From the NCBI RefSeq assembly GCF_009862265.1, contig NZ_WWGX01000091.1, positions 56,889 to 120,888 of the forward strand: a DNA stretch of 64,000 nt, read 5' to 3'. Positions 18,441 to 26,644 of the stretch are shown one piece after another (within the stretch, counting starts at the first letter, position 1; every line of letters begins with the position of its first letter). The notes under the pieces are model-generated. The model ran no database searches, was not told the DNA's origin, and saw only the letters and a list, made by a program, of their open reading frames with translations. A program made the position numbers and the translations under genes. The DNA comes from Streptomyces sp. SID8352. Its GTDB lineage: Bacteria; Actinomycetota; Actinomycetes; Streptomycetales; Streptomycetaceae.

Positions 18441-19652
18441 TCAGTGGTGGGTGGCCGCCGCCCGGGACCGCACCGGAGAGGCGCCCGCGGCCACCGTGCC
18501 GCGTGCGCCGTCGCGCCGTTCGAGGGCGGCGGAGACGACCGCGACGACCAGGGCCGCGGCGGCCAGACCGGCACCGACCCAGTTGGGCGCGGTGTAGCCG
18601 TGGCCAGCCGCGATGACGAGGCCTCCGAGCCAGGCGGCCAGGGCGTTGCCCAGGTTGAAGGCGCCGATGTTCAGGGCCGAGGCCAGTGTCGGCGCACCGT
18701 GCGCGTGGTCCAGCACGCGCTTCTGCAGCGGCGGGACCGTGGCGAACCCGAAGGCGCCGATCAGGAACACCGTCACGGCCGCCGCGATCCTGTCGTGCGC
18801 GGTGAGCGTGAAGAGCGCGAGGACGACGGAGAGCGCGCCCAGGGAGACGTACAGCATCGGCATCAGCGCCCGGTCGGCGAACCGGCCGCCGACGAGGTTG
18901 CCGCCGACCATGCCGAGGCCGAAGAGGACCAGCAGCCAGGTCACCGAGGAACCGGCGAAGCCGGCGACATCCGTCATCATCGGCGCGATGTAGGTGATGG
19001 CCGCGAAGACGCCGCCGAAACCCAGGACGGTCATCGCCATCGCGAGCAGGACCTGGACGTTGCCGAGGGCCGCCAGTTCGTGCCGCAGCCGCACGCCCCC
19101 CGGCCGGGGCAGGTCGGGCACCAGCCTGGCGACCCCGGCCAGCCCGACCACGCCGAGCGCGGCGACGAGGCCGAAGGTGACGCGCCAGCCGGCCGACTGC
19201 CCCAGGAACGTACCGAGCGGAACCCCCACGACGTTGGCAGTGGTCAGACCGGTGAACATCATCGCGATCGCCCCGGCCTTCCGCTCCGGGGCGACCAGAT
19301 CGGCCGCGACGACCGATCCGATGCCGAAGAAGGCCCCGTGGGTCAGCGAGGCGACGATCCGGCCGGCCAGCATGACGCCGAAGGCGGGCGCCAGCGCGGA
19401 GAGCAGATTGCCGACGATGAACAGGCCCATCAGCAGCATCAGCATCCGCTTGCGCGGCACTCTGGTGCCGAGCGCGGTCATCAGCGGCGCTCCGAACATC
19501 ACCCCGAGCGCGTAGCCCGTCACCAGCAGACCCGCGGTGGGGATGGAGACCCCGTAGCTGTTCGCGACCTCAGGCAGCAGGCCCATGATCACGAACTCGG
19601 TCGTCCCGATCCCGAAGGCCCCGATCGCGAGGGCCAGAAGCGCCAGAGGCAT
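18441..19652 (-). CDS. MFS drug-efflux transporter (CmlR/AraJ type)
   Basis: A 403-residue major-facilitator protein with 12 predicted helices. The DHA1 signature is visible: GIGTTEFVIMGLLPEVANSY in helix 1 and FGAPLMTALGTRVPRKRMLM at the loop 2-3 motif. Closest in style to chloramphenicol or arabinose-type exporters. The ATG at 19652 starts directly before helix 1. It is divergently transcribed from a MarR gene 139 bp away, the classic layout for a repressor controlling an exporter. Confidence 0.9.
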   Translation of the reverse strand: MPLALLALAIGAFGIGTTEFVIMGLLPEVANSYGVSIPTAGLLVTGYALGVMFGAPLMTALGTRVPRKRMLMLLMGLFIVGNLLSALAPAFGVMLAGRIVASLTHGAFFGIGSVVAADLVAPERKAGAIAMMFTGLTTANVVGVPLGTFLGQSAGWRVTFGLVAALGVVGLAGVARLVPDLPRPGGVRLRHELAALGNVQVLLAMAMTVLGFGGVFAAITYIAPMMTDVAGFAGSSVTWLLVLFGLGMVGGNLVGGRFADRALMPMLYVSLGALSVVLALFTLTAHDRIAAAVTVFLIGAFGFATVPPLQKRVLDHAHGAPTLASALNIGAFNLGNALAAWLGGLVIAAGHGYTAPNWVGAGLAAAALVVAVVSAALERRDGARGTVAAGASPVRSRAAATHH

Positions 19653-19791
19653 GGGTGTGCACCTTCTCAAAGATTGCCGTGGCTCATTACTCGCAGGAAC
19701 AATAATTGCAGACGCGCTCTATGCGCAATCGCGGGCACTTGTGGAGCTGGTCTATCCTGGACGCAGCGACCCGGGAACGGAGGATCGGACC

Positions 19792-20271
19792 ATGACGGCG
19801 ACGGACCCCGCGCTCACCGCCCTCTCCCAGGGCTGGTGCGCACTCTCCCTGCTCCACGGGAGGATCGAGGCCCGTGTCGAGCGCGCTCTCCAGAGCGGGC
19901 ACGATCTGAGCGTGCGGGAGTACTCCCTGCTCGACGTGCTCAGTCGGCAGCACGACGGCGACGGGGGGCATCTGCAGATGAAGCAGGTCGCCGACGCCGT
20001 GGTCCTCAGTCAGAGCGCCACCACACGCCTGGTCACGCGGCTGGAGGACCGCGGGCTGCTGGAGCGCTATCTGTGCCCCACCGACCGGCGCGGCATCTAC
20101 ACCAACGTCACCCCGGCGGGCCTGACCCTCCTGGAGCAGGCGCGGCCCACCAACGACTCCGCCCTGCGCCGGGCCCTGGACGAAGCGGCCGAGGACCCCG
20201 AGCTGGCCCCGCTGGTCCGGGCCGTGGAAGACCTCAAGGCCCCCGTTCCGGGCCGGCCGACCCCGGCATAG
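19792..20271 (+). CDS. MarR-family transcriptional regulator
   Basis: A 159-residue winged-helix regulator. The MarR DNA-binding region is at about residues 40-100 (VREYSLLDVLSRQ, LSQSATTRLVTRLEDRGLLE, then CPTDRRGIYTNVTPAG with the conserved DxR wing). The ATG at 19792 has GGAGG eight bases upstream. The 139-bp gap to the divergent MFS gene is relatively AT-rich and contains ATTGC (19705) and GCAAT (19725) arms that could be an operator. It likely represses the exporter and itself in response to a drug-like ligand. Confidence 0.88.
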   Translation: MTATDPALTALSQGWCALSLLHGRIEARVERALQSGHDLSVREYSLLDVLSRQHDGDGGHLQMKQVADAVVLSQSATTRLVTRLEDRGLLERYLCPTDRRGIYTNVTPAGLTLLEQARPTNDSALRRALDEAAEDPELAPLVRAVEDLKAPVPGRPTPA

Positions 20272-20370
20272 GCCAAGGCCGCCCTGCGCGGTGGCACCAA
20301 GACCCTCCACCCGGATCGTGCCGCGGGCCGGGCAGGTTCGCACCTCCCTGTGCGGGGCGGAAGACGCCCC

Positions 20371-20534
20371 AAGGGCTGTCCCATAATCCCCGGTGGATCA
20401 GCGCGCGGCGTCAGATGCGGCGCATCGCAAGGCGGAGGGTCGTCCTCATACTGGGCGTATTGGGGCGATCCGACAACACGGCGAGGCGCCGTAGCTGTCG
20501 TCGTGCGCCCGCCGGGGGTCACAGGACAGCCCTT
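20371..20534. mobile_element. 164-bp inverted-repeat element (MITE-like dispersed repeat)
   Basis: The element is bounded by perfect 11-bp terminal inverted repeats, AAGGGCTGTCC (20371-20381) and GGACAGCCCTT (20524-20534). It has no coding capacity. The interior includes TGCGGCGCATCGCAAGGCGG and a relatively AT-rich CTCATACTGGGCGTATTGGG. I recall very similar sequences scattered in Streptomyces intergenic regions. It ends 11 bp before the GNAT start codon, so it supplies or disrupts that gene's leader. It is non-autonomous; no transposase is nearby. Confidence 0.7.
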
Positions 20535-20545
20535 AGGGTGCGGTC

Positions 20546-20998
20546 ATGGCAGCTTTCGAGATACGGCCCGCCACCAGGGACGACATCCCCGCCGTCGTCG
20601 CCCTGCTCGCCGATGATCCGCTGGGCGCACAGCGCGAGTCACCGGACGACCTCGCCCCCTATCTGACCGCGTTCGAGCGGCTCAGCGGCGACCCGAACCA
20701 GCGCCTCCCGGTCGTCGTCCGCGACGGGCGCGTCGTGGGCACGCTCCAGTTGACGATCATCCCCGGGCTCTCCCGGCGCGGCACCACCCGGTCGGTCATC
20801 GAGGCCGTGCGCGTCCACGCCGACGAACGGGGCAGCGGTCTGGGCACCCTGCTCATCGAATGGGCGATCGCCGAGTCGCGCCGCCAGGGATGCCAACTGG
20901 TGCAACTGACCTCCGACCGGACCCGCGCCGACGCCCACCGCTTCTACGAGCGGCTCGGCTTCACCGCCTCGCACACCGGGTTCAAGCTGGGACTCTGA
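20546..20998 (+). CDS. GNAT-family N-acetyltransferase
   Basis: A 150-residue single-domain GNAT. It starts FEIRPATRDDIPAVVALL, has VRVHADERGSGLGTLLIEWA as the acetyl-CoA loop, and ends HRFYERLGFTASHTGFKL, a complete family layout. The ATG at 20546 lacks an SD because the MITE-like element ends 11 bp before it; the promoter may lie within or upstream of that element. Convergent with the serine hydrolase, with a parS palindrome in between. Substrate unknown. Confidence 0.88.
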   Translation: MAAFEIRPATRDDIPAVVALLADDPLGAQRESPDDLAPYLTAFERLSGDPNQRLPVVVRDGRVVGTLQLTIIPGLSRRGTTRSVIEAVRVHADERGSGLGTLLIEWAIAESRRQGCQLVQLTSDRTRADAHRFYERLGFTASHTGFKLGL

Positions 20999-21015
20999 AG
21001 CCGCTGGACAGGCAT

Positions 21016-21053
21016 CCGGGGTGTCCGGTTTCACGTGAAACGGGACACCCCGG
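21016..21053. terminator. 38-bp inverted repeat enclosing a perfect parS (21028-21041)
   Basis: Arms CCGGGGTGTCC (21016-21026) and GGACACCCCGG (21043-21053) are perfectly complementary and flank GTTTCACGTGAAAC with one base on each side. It lies between convergent genes ending at 20998 and 21089, so it can act as a bidirectional terminator hairpin while carrying a ParB-binding site at its centre. Confidence 0.85.
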
Positions 21054-21086
21054 GCGACGGGCGACGGGCGACGGGCGACGGGCGAC
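21052..21086. repeat. Five perfect copies of GGGCGAC
   Basis: A 7-bp unit is repeated five times without variation, ending three bases before the stop codon of the serine hydrolase. It looks like a slippage-prone tract whose copy number may vary between strains. Confidence 0.9.
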
Positions 21087-21088
21087 GA

Positions 21089-22474
21089 CTAGCGGACTCC
21101 CCGCCACCCCTCGGTGTCGACGCCGCCCGGCACCGAGGTCCCGTCGTCGTACGGCTGGCGGGTGAACACGAAGGACCCGAGGTCCAGATGGCTCACGGAC
21201 CCGTCCTCGCGCCGCACGGGCCGCAGCGTCTCCCCGGCGTAGTAGCCCTCCAGCCCGGTCCAGGTGCCGTCCCCGGCCGCCCGGAAGCGCGAGCGGCGGC
21301 CGGTGCCCGACAGGGGTTCCAGGGCGACGGCCCCGTCGGGCAGCAGGCGCAGCGCGAAGGCCTGCGTTCCCCAGTACCACTGCCCCGCCAGCTCCAGCAC
21401 CGCCGTGTCGACCTCCGGCAGGGGACGCCACGGCTCGGGGATGCGCGGCTCCGCCTCGGCGACGATCCTCACGAGTTCGGCGCCCACCGCGGCGGGCAGC
21501 GGCCCCGAGGTGCAGTTGGCCAGCACCACCGCCGCCACGTCGTCCTCGATTCCGATGCTCAGGTTGGCGACGAAGCCGGGCAGGGAACCCGAGTGCCCCA
21601 CGAGCAGCCGTCCGCTCCAGGCGTGGATCTGGAGGCCGAGCCCGTACGACGAGGTGTCCACGAGATCGCCGATCTCGGCGGGGGCCGCCGGGGTACGCAT
21701 CTCCCGGACGCTCTCCGCGCTCAGCACCCTGTCGTCCCCGTGTGCCAGGAAGACGGCGAACCGGGCGAGGTCGGCGGTGGTGGACCAGAGCTGGCCGGCC
21801 GGGGCCATCCGGCCCAGGTCCTCAACGGGCTCGGCCAGCAGCGCATCGGCCCAGGGGTGCACCGCCCAGCCGTCGGCATACGGCGCCGACGGCTTCCCGG
21901 CCGTACGGTCCAGGCCCAGCGGAATCAGCACCTCCTGCCGCAGCACGTCCTCCCAGGGCGCACCGCGCAGCTTCTCGATCAGCGCGCCGAGCAGGGTGTA
22001 GCCGGGGTTGGAGTAGTGGTGCCGACGGCCCACCGGGTGCAGCAGGGGGCGTTCGCCGAGCACGTCCGCCAGTTCGGGACGGAGGGTTCCGGGCGTGCGC
22101 TCCCACCAGGGTCCGGGCGACTCCGCGGCGAGCCCTCCGGTGTGCGCGAGCAGGTCCGCGACGGTGGCGCGGCCGGCGCCGGTGCCGGGCAGGTGCTTCT
22201 CCAGCGGGTCACCGAGGTCGAGCAGGCCCTCGTCGCGCAGCCGCAGCACCTGGACGGCGGTGAAGGGCTTGGTGATGGAACCGATCCGGTACTGCGTGTT
22301 CTCGTCCGGGGCCGGCCCGCTCATCGCGCTCCGCGCACCGTGCCACACGGCCCGCCCGCCCCGGACGACCGCCGCGGCCAGCGAGGGGGCCCGTCCTTCG
22401 GCCTGGGCGACAGCGATCCGGTGCAGCAGCGCCCGTCGGGTGCCGGGGAGCAGCTCTTCCTGAGGTGAGGTCAT
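21089..22474 (-). CDS. Serine hydrolase, class C beta-lactamase-like
   Basis: A 461-residue serine hydrolase of the AmpC / D-aminopeptidase / esterase group. The active-site motifs are present: SxxK in GSITKPFTAVQ, YxN in HYSNPGY, and HSGSLPG in the KTG position. A C-terminal beta-rich region (from about 360) includes LAGQWYWGTQAFALR and follows the catalytic domain, as in some D-aminopeptidase-like proteins. No signal peptide is evident, so it is probably cytoplasmic. The ATG at 22474 follows GAGG. A true beta-lactamase role is unlikely without a signal sequence. Confidence 0.87.
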   Translation of the reverse strand: MTSPQEELLPGTRRALLHRIAVAQAEGRAPSLAAAVVRGGRAVWHGARSAMSGPAPDENTQYRIGSITKPFTAVQVLRLRDEGLLDLGDPLEKHLPGTGAGRATVADLLAHTGGLAAESPGPWWERTPGTLRPELADVLGERPLLHPVGRRHHYSNPGYTLLGALIEKLRGAPWEDVLRQEVLIPLGLDRTAGKPSAPYADGWAVHPWADALLAEPVEDLGRMAPAGQLWSTTADLARFAVFLAHGDDRVLSAESVREMRTPAAPAEIGDLVDTSSYGLGLQIHAWSGRLLVGHSGSLPGFVANLSIGIEDDVAAVVLANCTSGPLPAAVGAELVRIVAEAEPRIPEPWRPLPEVDTAVLELAGQWYWGTQAFALRLLPDGAVALEPLSGTGRRSRFRAAGDGTWTGLEGYYAGETLRPVRREDGSVSHLDLGSFVFTRQPYDDGTSVPGGVDTEGWRGVR

Positions 22475-22724
22475 GCCCTCAGTCCACCCGGAGGGGTCCC
22501 GCCCTGTCGAGCGCATTCACCCGCATTGGCCGGTTCCCCGGGCCGCTCCGGGAAGGCGCCCCGCGGCGGTGTGCGGGCCTCCCCGGCCCGGTCCGTGACA
22601 CGGTCCGCCGACCCGGCGTCCCGCGACGCGCCTCCGCCGGTGCCGGAAAGGGCCCCTGATCACCGCGTTCGAGCCGACCGAACCGCGGTCGGCAGCAGGG
22701 CCACCGCGGCCCGCGGGCGCCCGC
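22475..22724. other. 250-bp intergenic region with probable dnaB terminator
   Basis: Both flanking genes are on the minus strand. Arms GCCGACC (22673-22679) and GGTCGGC (22687-22693) form a small hairpin 32 bp after the dnaB stop and may terminate dnaB. The rest must contain the promoter of the serine hydrolase. No gene seen. Confidence 0.45.
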
Positions 22725-24203
22725 TCAGGTCTGGGCCATGTCCACGAAGCGGGAGTAGTGGCCCTGGAAGGCCACCGTGATCGTGGCCGTCGGGCCGTTC
22801 CGGTGCTTGGCCACGATCAGGTCCGCCTCGCCCGCGCGGGGCGACTCCTTCTCGTACGCGTCCTCGCGGTGGAGCAGGATGACCATGTCGGCGTCCTGCT
22901 CGATGGAGCCGGACTCACGCAGGTCGGAGACCATCGGCTTCTTGTCGGTGCGCTGCTCGGGGCCACGGTTGAGCTGGGAGAGCGCGATGACCGGCACCTC
23001 CAGTTCCTTGGCCAGGAGCTTGAGGTTGCGGGACATGTCCGAGACCTCCTGCTGGCGGCTCTCGGCGCGCTTGGAACCGCCGGACTGCATGAGCTGGAGG
23101 TAGTCGATGACGACCAGTTTGAGGTCGTTGCGCTGCTTGAGACGGCGGCACTTGGCGCGGATCTCCATCATCGACAGGTTCGGGGAGTCGTCGATGTAGA
23201 GCGGGGCGGCCGAGACGTCCGGCATGCGGCGGGCCAGCCGGGTCCAGTCGTCGTCGGTCATGGTCCCGGACCGCATGTGATGGAGCGCGACCCGCGCCTC
23301 GGCGGACAGCAGCCGCATCGCGATCTCGTTGCGGCCCATCTCCAGCGAGAAGATGACGCTGGGCAGGTTGTTCTTGATCGAGGCCGCCCGCGCGAAGTCC
23401 AGCGCGAGCGTCGACTTGCCCATCGCGGGACGGGCGGCGATGACGATCATCTGCCCGGGGTGCAGACCGTTGGTGAGGGAGTCGAAGTCGGTGAAGCCGG
23501 TCGGCACGCCGGTCATCTCGCCGCTGCGCGAGCCGATGGCCTCGATCTCGTCGAGCGCGCCCTCCATGATGTCGCCGAGCGGCAGATAGTCCTCGCTGGT
23601 GCGCTGCTCGGTGACGGCGTAGATCTCGGCCTGGGCCCGGTTGACGATCTCGTCGACGTCGTCGTCGCCCGCGTATCCCATCTGCGTGATCCGGGTGCCG
23701 GCCTCGACCAGGCGGCGCAGCACGGCGCGCTCGTGCACGATCTCCGCGTAGTAGGCGGCGTTCGCGGCCGTCGGCACGGTCTGGACGAGGGTGTGCAGGT
23801 AGGAGGCGCCGCCGACCTTGTTGATCTCGCCGCGCTTGGTCAGCTCCGCGGCGATGGTGATGGGATCGGCCGGCTCACCCTTGGCGTAGACGTCCAGGAC
23901 GGCCTGGTAGATCGTCTCGTGGGCCGGCTTGTAGAAGTCGTGGCCCTTGAGGATCTCGACAACGTCGGCGATGGCGTCCTTGGACAGCAGCATGCCGCCG
24001 AGGACCGACTGCTCGGCCTCCAGGTCCTGCGGCGGAACACGCTCGAAGGAGGAGCCCCCGTCGTCCCAGGCCCCGGTGTCCCGGCCGTGCTCCTGCCGCT
24101 CGTCGCGGCTCCGGCCGCTGTCGCCGCGGCGGCGGGAGGCGGGCAGACGATCACTGGGACCGCTGTCGGCCCACGGGTCGTCCAAGGGCTCGGAAATGCT
24201 CAC
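22725..24203 (-). CDS. dnaB: Replicative DNA helicase DnaB
   Basis: A 492-residue hexameric 5'-3' helicase that opens the fork and recruits primase. The first 50 residues are a charged extension. The N-terminal DnaB domain starts near PPQDLEAEQSVLGGMLLS. The RecA-like domain has Walker A in ARPAMGKSTLAL, Walker B in LVVIDYLQLM, and SREIxx-type SQLNRGPEQR. No intein is present. The GTG at 24203 has GGAGG seven bases upstream. Upstream lies a cluster of DnaA boxes, which suggests control by DnaA. Confidence 0.97.
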   Translation of the reverse strand: MSISEPLDDPWADSGPSDRLPASRRRGDSGRSRDERQEHGRDTGAWDDGGSSFERVPPQDLEAEQSVLGGMLLSKDAIADVVEILKGHDFYKPAHETIYQAVLDVYAKGEPADPITIAAELTKRGEINKVGGASYLHTLVQTVPTAANAAYYAEIVHERAVLRRLVEAGTRITQMGYAGDDDVDEIVNRAQAEIYAVTEQRTSEDYLPLGDIMEGALDEIEAIGSRSGEMTGVPTGFTDFDSLTNGLHPGQMIVIAARPAMGKSTLALDFARAASIKNNLPSVIFSLEMGRNEIAMRLLSAEARVALHHMRSGTMTDDDWTRLARRMPDVSAAPLYIDDSPNLSMMEIRAKCRRLKQRNDLKLVVIDYLQLMQSGGSKRAESRQQEVSDMSRNLKLLAKELEVPVIALSQLNRGPEQRTDKKPMVSDLRESGSIEQDADMVILLHREDAYEKESPRAGEADLIVAKHRNGPTATITVAFQGHYSRFVDMAQT

Positions 24204-24663
24204 CGAGCCACCTCCTCCCGTCCGCCGAGCGGACCTCGCCGTGCCCCTCAGTTCTACGGCACGGCACTGACAAATAAGACGCCCAACTCCGGCTCTGGCG
24301 CGTCGGTTTTATGACGGTTTCACCAACCGGCGGACGGAGCGGGCGCCGCACCACCGTAGGCCCGTGGGCAGCGTCAGCCAATCTGGTTATCCACAGGCCA
24401 TGTGGACGACGGGCCAGATGCTGTGGAGAACTCCGTGAAACCTGTGCACGAGCCGGTGGACAGCCCTGTGAACAAGCACTCGACCCCGTCAAGAGAACCA
24501 TCTTGACCTGCATGTTTCCGATCCACGGGCTGTGCAGAAGAAAAACTTTCCCGACCGGATCAAGATCATGTCGAACGGTGCGCAGCGCGGAGCGCGACGA
24601 GCCATAAAGTAAGGGGCTCTATTCCTTTGCATCTCTTACCTGTGGACGATTAGATTGGTGCGC
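24204..24663. other. 460-bp divergent intergenic region of dnaB and MATE
   Basis: The region is AT-richer than average and holds the two divergent promoters and the DnaA-box cluster. Near the MATE start, TAGATT (24650-24655) lies about nine bases before the ATG, consistent with a leaderless transcript. No gene is present. Confidence 0.6.
24387..24475. promoter_or_regulatory. DnaA-box cluster between dnaB and the MATE gene
   Basis: Within 89 bp there are four sequences with one mismatch to the Streptomyces DnaA box TTGTCCACA: TTATCCACA (24387, plus strand; identical to the E. coli consensus), TCGTCCACA (24401, minus), TTCTCCACA (24422, minus) and TTGTTCACA (24467, minus). Weaker two-mismatch copies lie at 24443 and 24455, and another TCGTCCACA at 24641. 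This is far from oriC (about 37 kb). Likely roles: control of dnaB by DnaA, or a DnaA-titration site. Confidence 0.7.
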
Positions 24664-26001
24664 ATGACCCAGGCCCCCGCGCACCCCCGGTCCGTCCGGC
24701 GCCGGCACGACCGAGAGATCGTCGCGCTGGCCGTGCCCGCCTTCGGCGCACTCGTCGCCGAGCCCCTTTTCGTCATGGCCGACAGCGCGATCGTCGGCCA
24801 TCTCGGCACCGCCCAGCTCGCCGGGCTCGGCATCGCCTCCGCGCTCCTGATGACCGCCGTCAGCGTCTTCGTCTTCCTCGCCTACGCCACCACCGCGGCC
24901 GTCGCCCGGCGGGTGGGCGCGGGCGATCTGCCGTCCGCCATCCGCCAGGGCATGGACGGGATCTGGCTGGCCCTGCTGCTCGGTACCGCCGTCATCGCCG
25001 TCGTCCTGCCCACCGCCCCGTTCCTCGTGGACCTCTTCGGCGCCTCCGACACCGCGGCCCCCTACGCCACCACCTACCTCAGGATCTCGGCCCTCGGCAT
25101 CCCGGCCATGCTGGTCGTGCTCGCGGCGACCGGTGTCCTGCGCGGCCTGCAGAACACCAGGACCCCGCTCTACGTGGCCATCGCCGGATTCGTCGCCAAC
25201 GCCGTCCTCAATGTCGCCCTGGTCTACGGCGCCGGTCTCGGCATCGCCGGTTCCGCCTGGGGCACGGTCATCGCCCAGTGCGGCATGGCCGCCGTCTACC
25301 TCGGGGTGGTCATCCGCGGAGCGCGCAGGCACGGTGCCTCGTTGCGCCCGGACGCCGCCGGCATCAGGGCCTCCGCACAGGCGGGTGTTCCCCTGCTGGT
25401 CCGTACCCTCTCGCTCCGCGCGATCCTGATGATCACCACGGCCATGGCCGCCCGCCTGGGCGACGCCGATATCGCGGCGCACCAGATCATCCTCTCCCTG
25501 TGGAGCCTGCTCGCCTTCGCCCTGGACGCCATCGCCATCGCCGGGCAGGCCATCATCGGGCGCCATCTGGGCGCCGGTGACGCCCGGGGGGCGCGCGACG
25601 TGTGCCGAAGGATGGTCGAGTGGGGCATCGCGGTCGGCATCGCGCTCGGAGTGCTCGTCGTGCTCTCCCGCCCCGCGCTGCTCCCCCTGTTCACGGGCGA
25701 CTCCTCGGTCAGGGAAGCCGCCCTGCCCGCCCTGGTGATCGTCGCGCTCACCCAGCCGATCTGCGGAGTGGTCTTCGTCCTGGACGGCGTACTGATGGGC
25801 GCGGGCGACGGCCCCTATCTCGCCTGGGCGATGCTGCTCACCCTGGCGGTCTTCGCCCCCGTGGCGCTGCTGATACCGACCCTGGGCGGCGGGCTGACCG
25901 CCCTGTGGGCCGCCATGACGCTGATGATGACCGTTCGGATGCTGACCCTGTGGCTGCGCACCCGCTCGGGCCGCTGGGTGGTCACCGGCGCCTCCCGCTG
26001 A
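24664..26001 (+). CDS. MATE-family efflux transporter (DinF-like)
   Basis: A 445-residue polytopic membrane protein with about 12 helices and the MATE repeat layout. Typical segments are REIVALAVPAFGALVAEPLF at the N-terminus, VRVGAGDLP-like RRVGAGDLPSAIRQG, and IIGRHLGAGDARGARDVCRR in the second half. It probably exports cationic or drug-like compounds using H+ or Na+. The ATG at 24664 is chosen; GTG 24658 and TTG 24655 are in frame but lie in the likely -10 region. It ends near a parS and a shared terminator. Confidence 0.9.
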   Translation: MTQAPAHPRSVRRRHDREIVALAVPAFGALVAEPLFVMADSAIVGHLGTAQLAGLGIASALLMTAVSVFVFLAYATTAAVARRVGAGDLPSAIRQGMDGIWLALLLGTAVIAVVLPTAPFLVDLFGASDTAAPYATTYLRISALGIPAMLVVLAATGVLRGLQNTRTPLYVAIAGFVANAVLNVALVYGAGLGIAGSAWGTVIAQCGMAAVYLGVVIRGARRHGASLRPDAAGIRASAQAGVPLLVRTLSLRAILMITTAMAARLGDADIAAHQIILSLWSLLAFALDAIAIAGQAIIGRHLGAGDARGARDVCRRMVEWGIAVGIALGVLVVLSRPALLPLFTGDSSVREAALPALVIVALTQPICGVVFVLDGVLMGAGDGPYLAWAMLLTLAVFAPVALLIPTLGGGLTALWAAMTLMMTVRMLTLWLRTRSGRWVVTGASR

Positions 26002-26078
26002 CCGGCCCACCGCACTCCGACGCCGTACGCCCCGGGGCGCGGCTCATGTCGAGGGTCGCGGCGTCGTTTCCACCGTAC

Positions 26079-26092
26079 GTTTCACGTGAAAC
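26079..26092. promoter_or_regulatory. parS site
   Basis: A perfect GTTTCACGTGAAAC between the convergent MATE and rplI genes, 15 bp before the terminator hairpin. It is a ParB nucleation site for origin segregation. Confidence 0.95.
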
Positions 26093-26106
26093 ACGGCTCC
26101 ACGCGA

Positions 26107-26140
26107 AGGGGGCCGCACCCCGGCAGGGATGCGGCCCCCT
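26107..26140. terminator. Hairpin terminator between MATE and the ribosomal operon
   Basis: Perfect 11-bp arms AGGGGGCCGCA and TGCGGCCCCCT enclose a 12-base loop. It is placed between convergent genes (stops at 26001 and 26180), so it probably works from both sides. Confidence 0.85.
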
Positions 26141-26179
26141 CTGTCCGCGTCAGCCCTCTCGCGTCAGCGAGAGCACGCC

Positions 26180-26626
26180 TCAGGCGGAGACGACCTCGAT
26201 GCTGACCTTGGCGTCAACCTCGGGGTGCAGACGGACGAACGTCTCGTAGGCACCCAGGGTCTTGATCGGCGAGCCCAGCTCGATGCGGCGCTTGTCGACC
26301 TCGGGGCCACCGGCGGCCTTGATCGCCGAAGCGACGTCGGCCGGGGTGACGGAACCGAAGAGACGACCGGCGTCGCCGGAGCGGACGGCCAGACGGACCT
26401 TGACACCCTCGAGCTGGGCCTTCACCTGGTTGGCCTGCTCGATGGTCTGGATCTCGTGGATCTTGCGGGCGCGGCGGATCTGCGCCACGTCCTTCTCGCC
26501 ACCCTTGGTCCAGCGGATCGCGAACTTCCGCGGGATCAGGTAGTTGCGCGCGTAGCCGTCCTTGACGTCGACGACATCGCCGGCGGCGCCGAGGCCGGAG
26601 ACCTCGTGGGTGAGGATGATCTTCAT
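26180..26626 (-). CDS. rplI: 50S ribosomal protein L9
   Basis: A 148-residue L9 that binds 23S rRNA and links the L1 stalk base. MKIILTHEVSGLGAAGDVVD and KDGYARNYLIPRKFA are the diagnostic N-terminal domain, followed by a long helix and the C-terminal RNA-binding domain. Last gene of the rpsF-ssb-rpsR-rplI operon, 18 bp after rpsR. The operon ends at the hairpin 26107-26140. Confidence 0.98.
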   Translation of the reverse strand: MKIILTHEVSGLGAAGDVVDVKDGYARNYLIPRKFAIRWTKGGEKDVAQIRRARKIHEIQTIEQANQVKAQLEGVKVRLAVRSGDAGRLFGSVTPADVASAIKAAGGPEVDKRRIELGSPIKTLGAYETFVRLHPEVDAKVSIEVVSA

Positions 26627-26644
26627 GATTCGGTCACCCTTCCC

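Noticed and set aside
19705..19729. ATTGC/GCAAT arms as a definite MarR operator
   Set aside because: Only five-base arms with a 15-base spacer; kept as a remark in the MarR entry rather than as a site.
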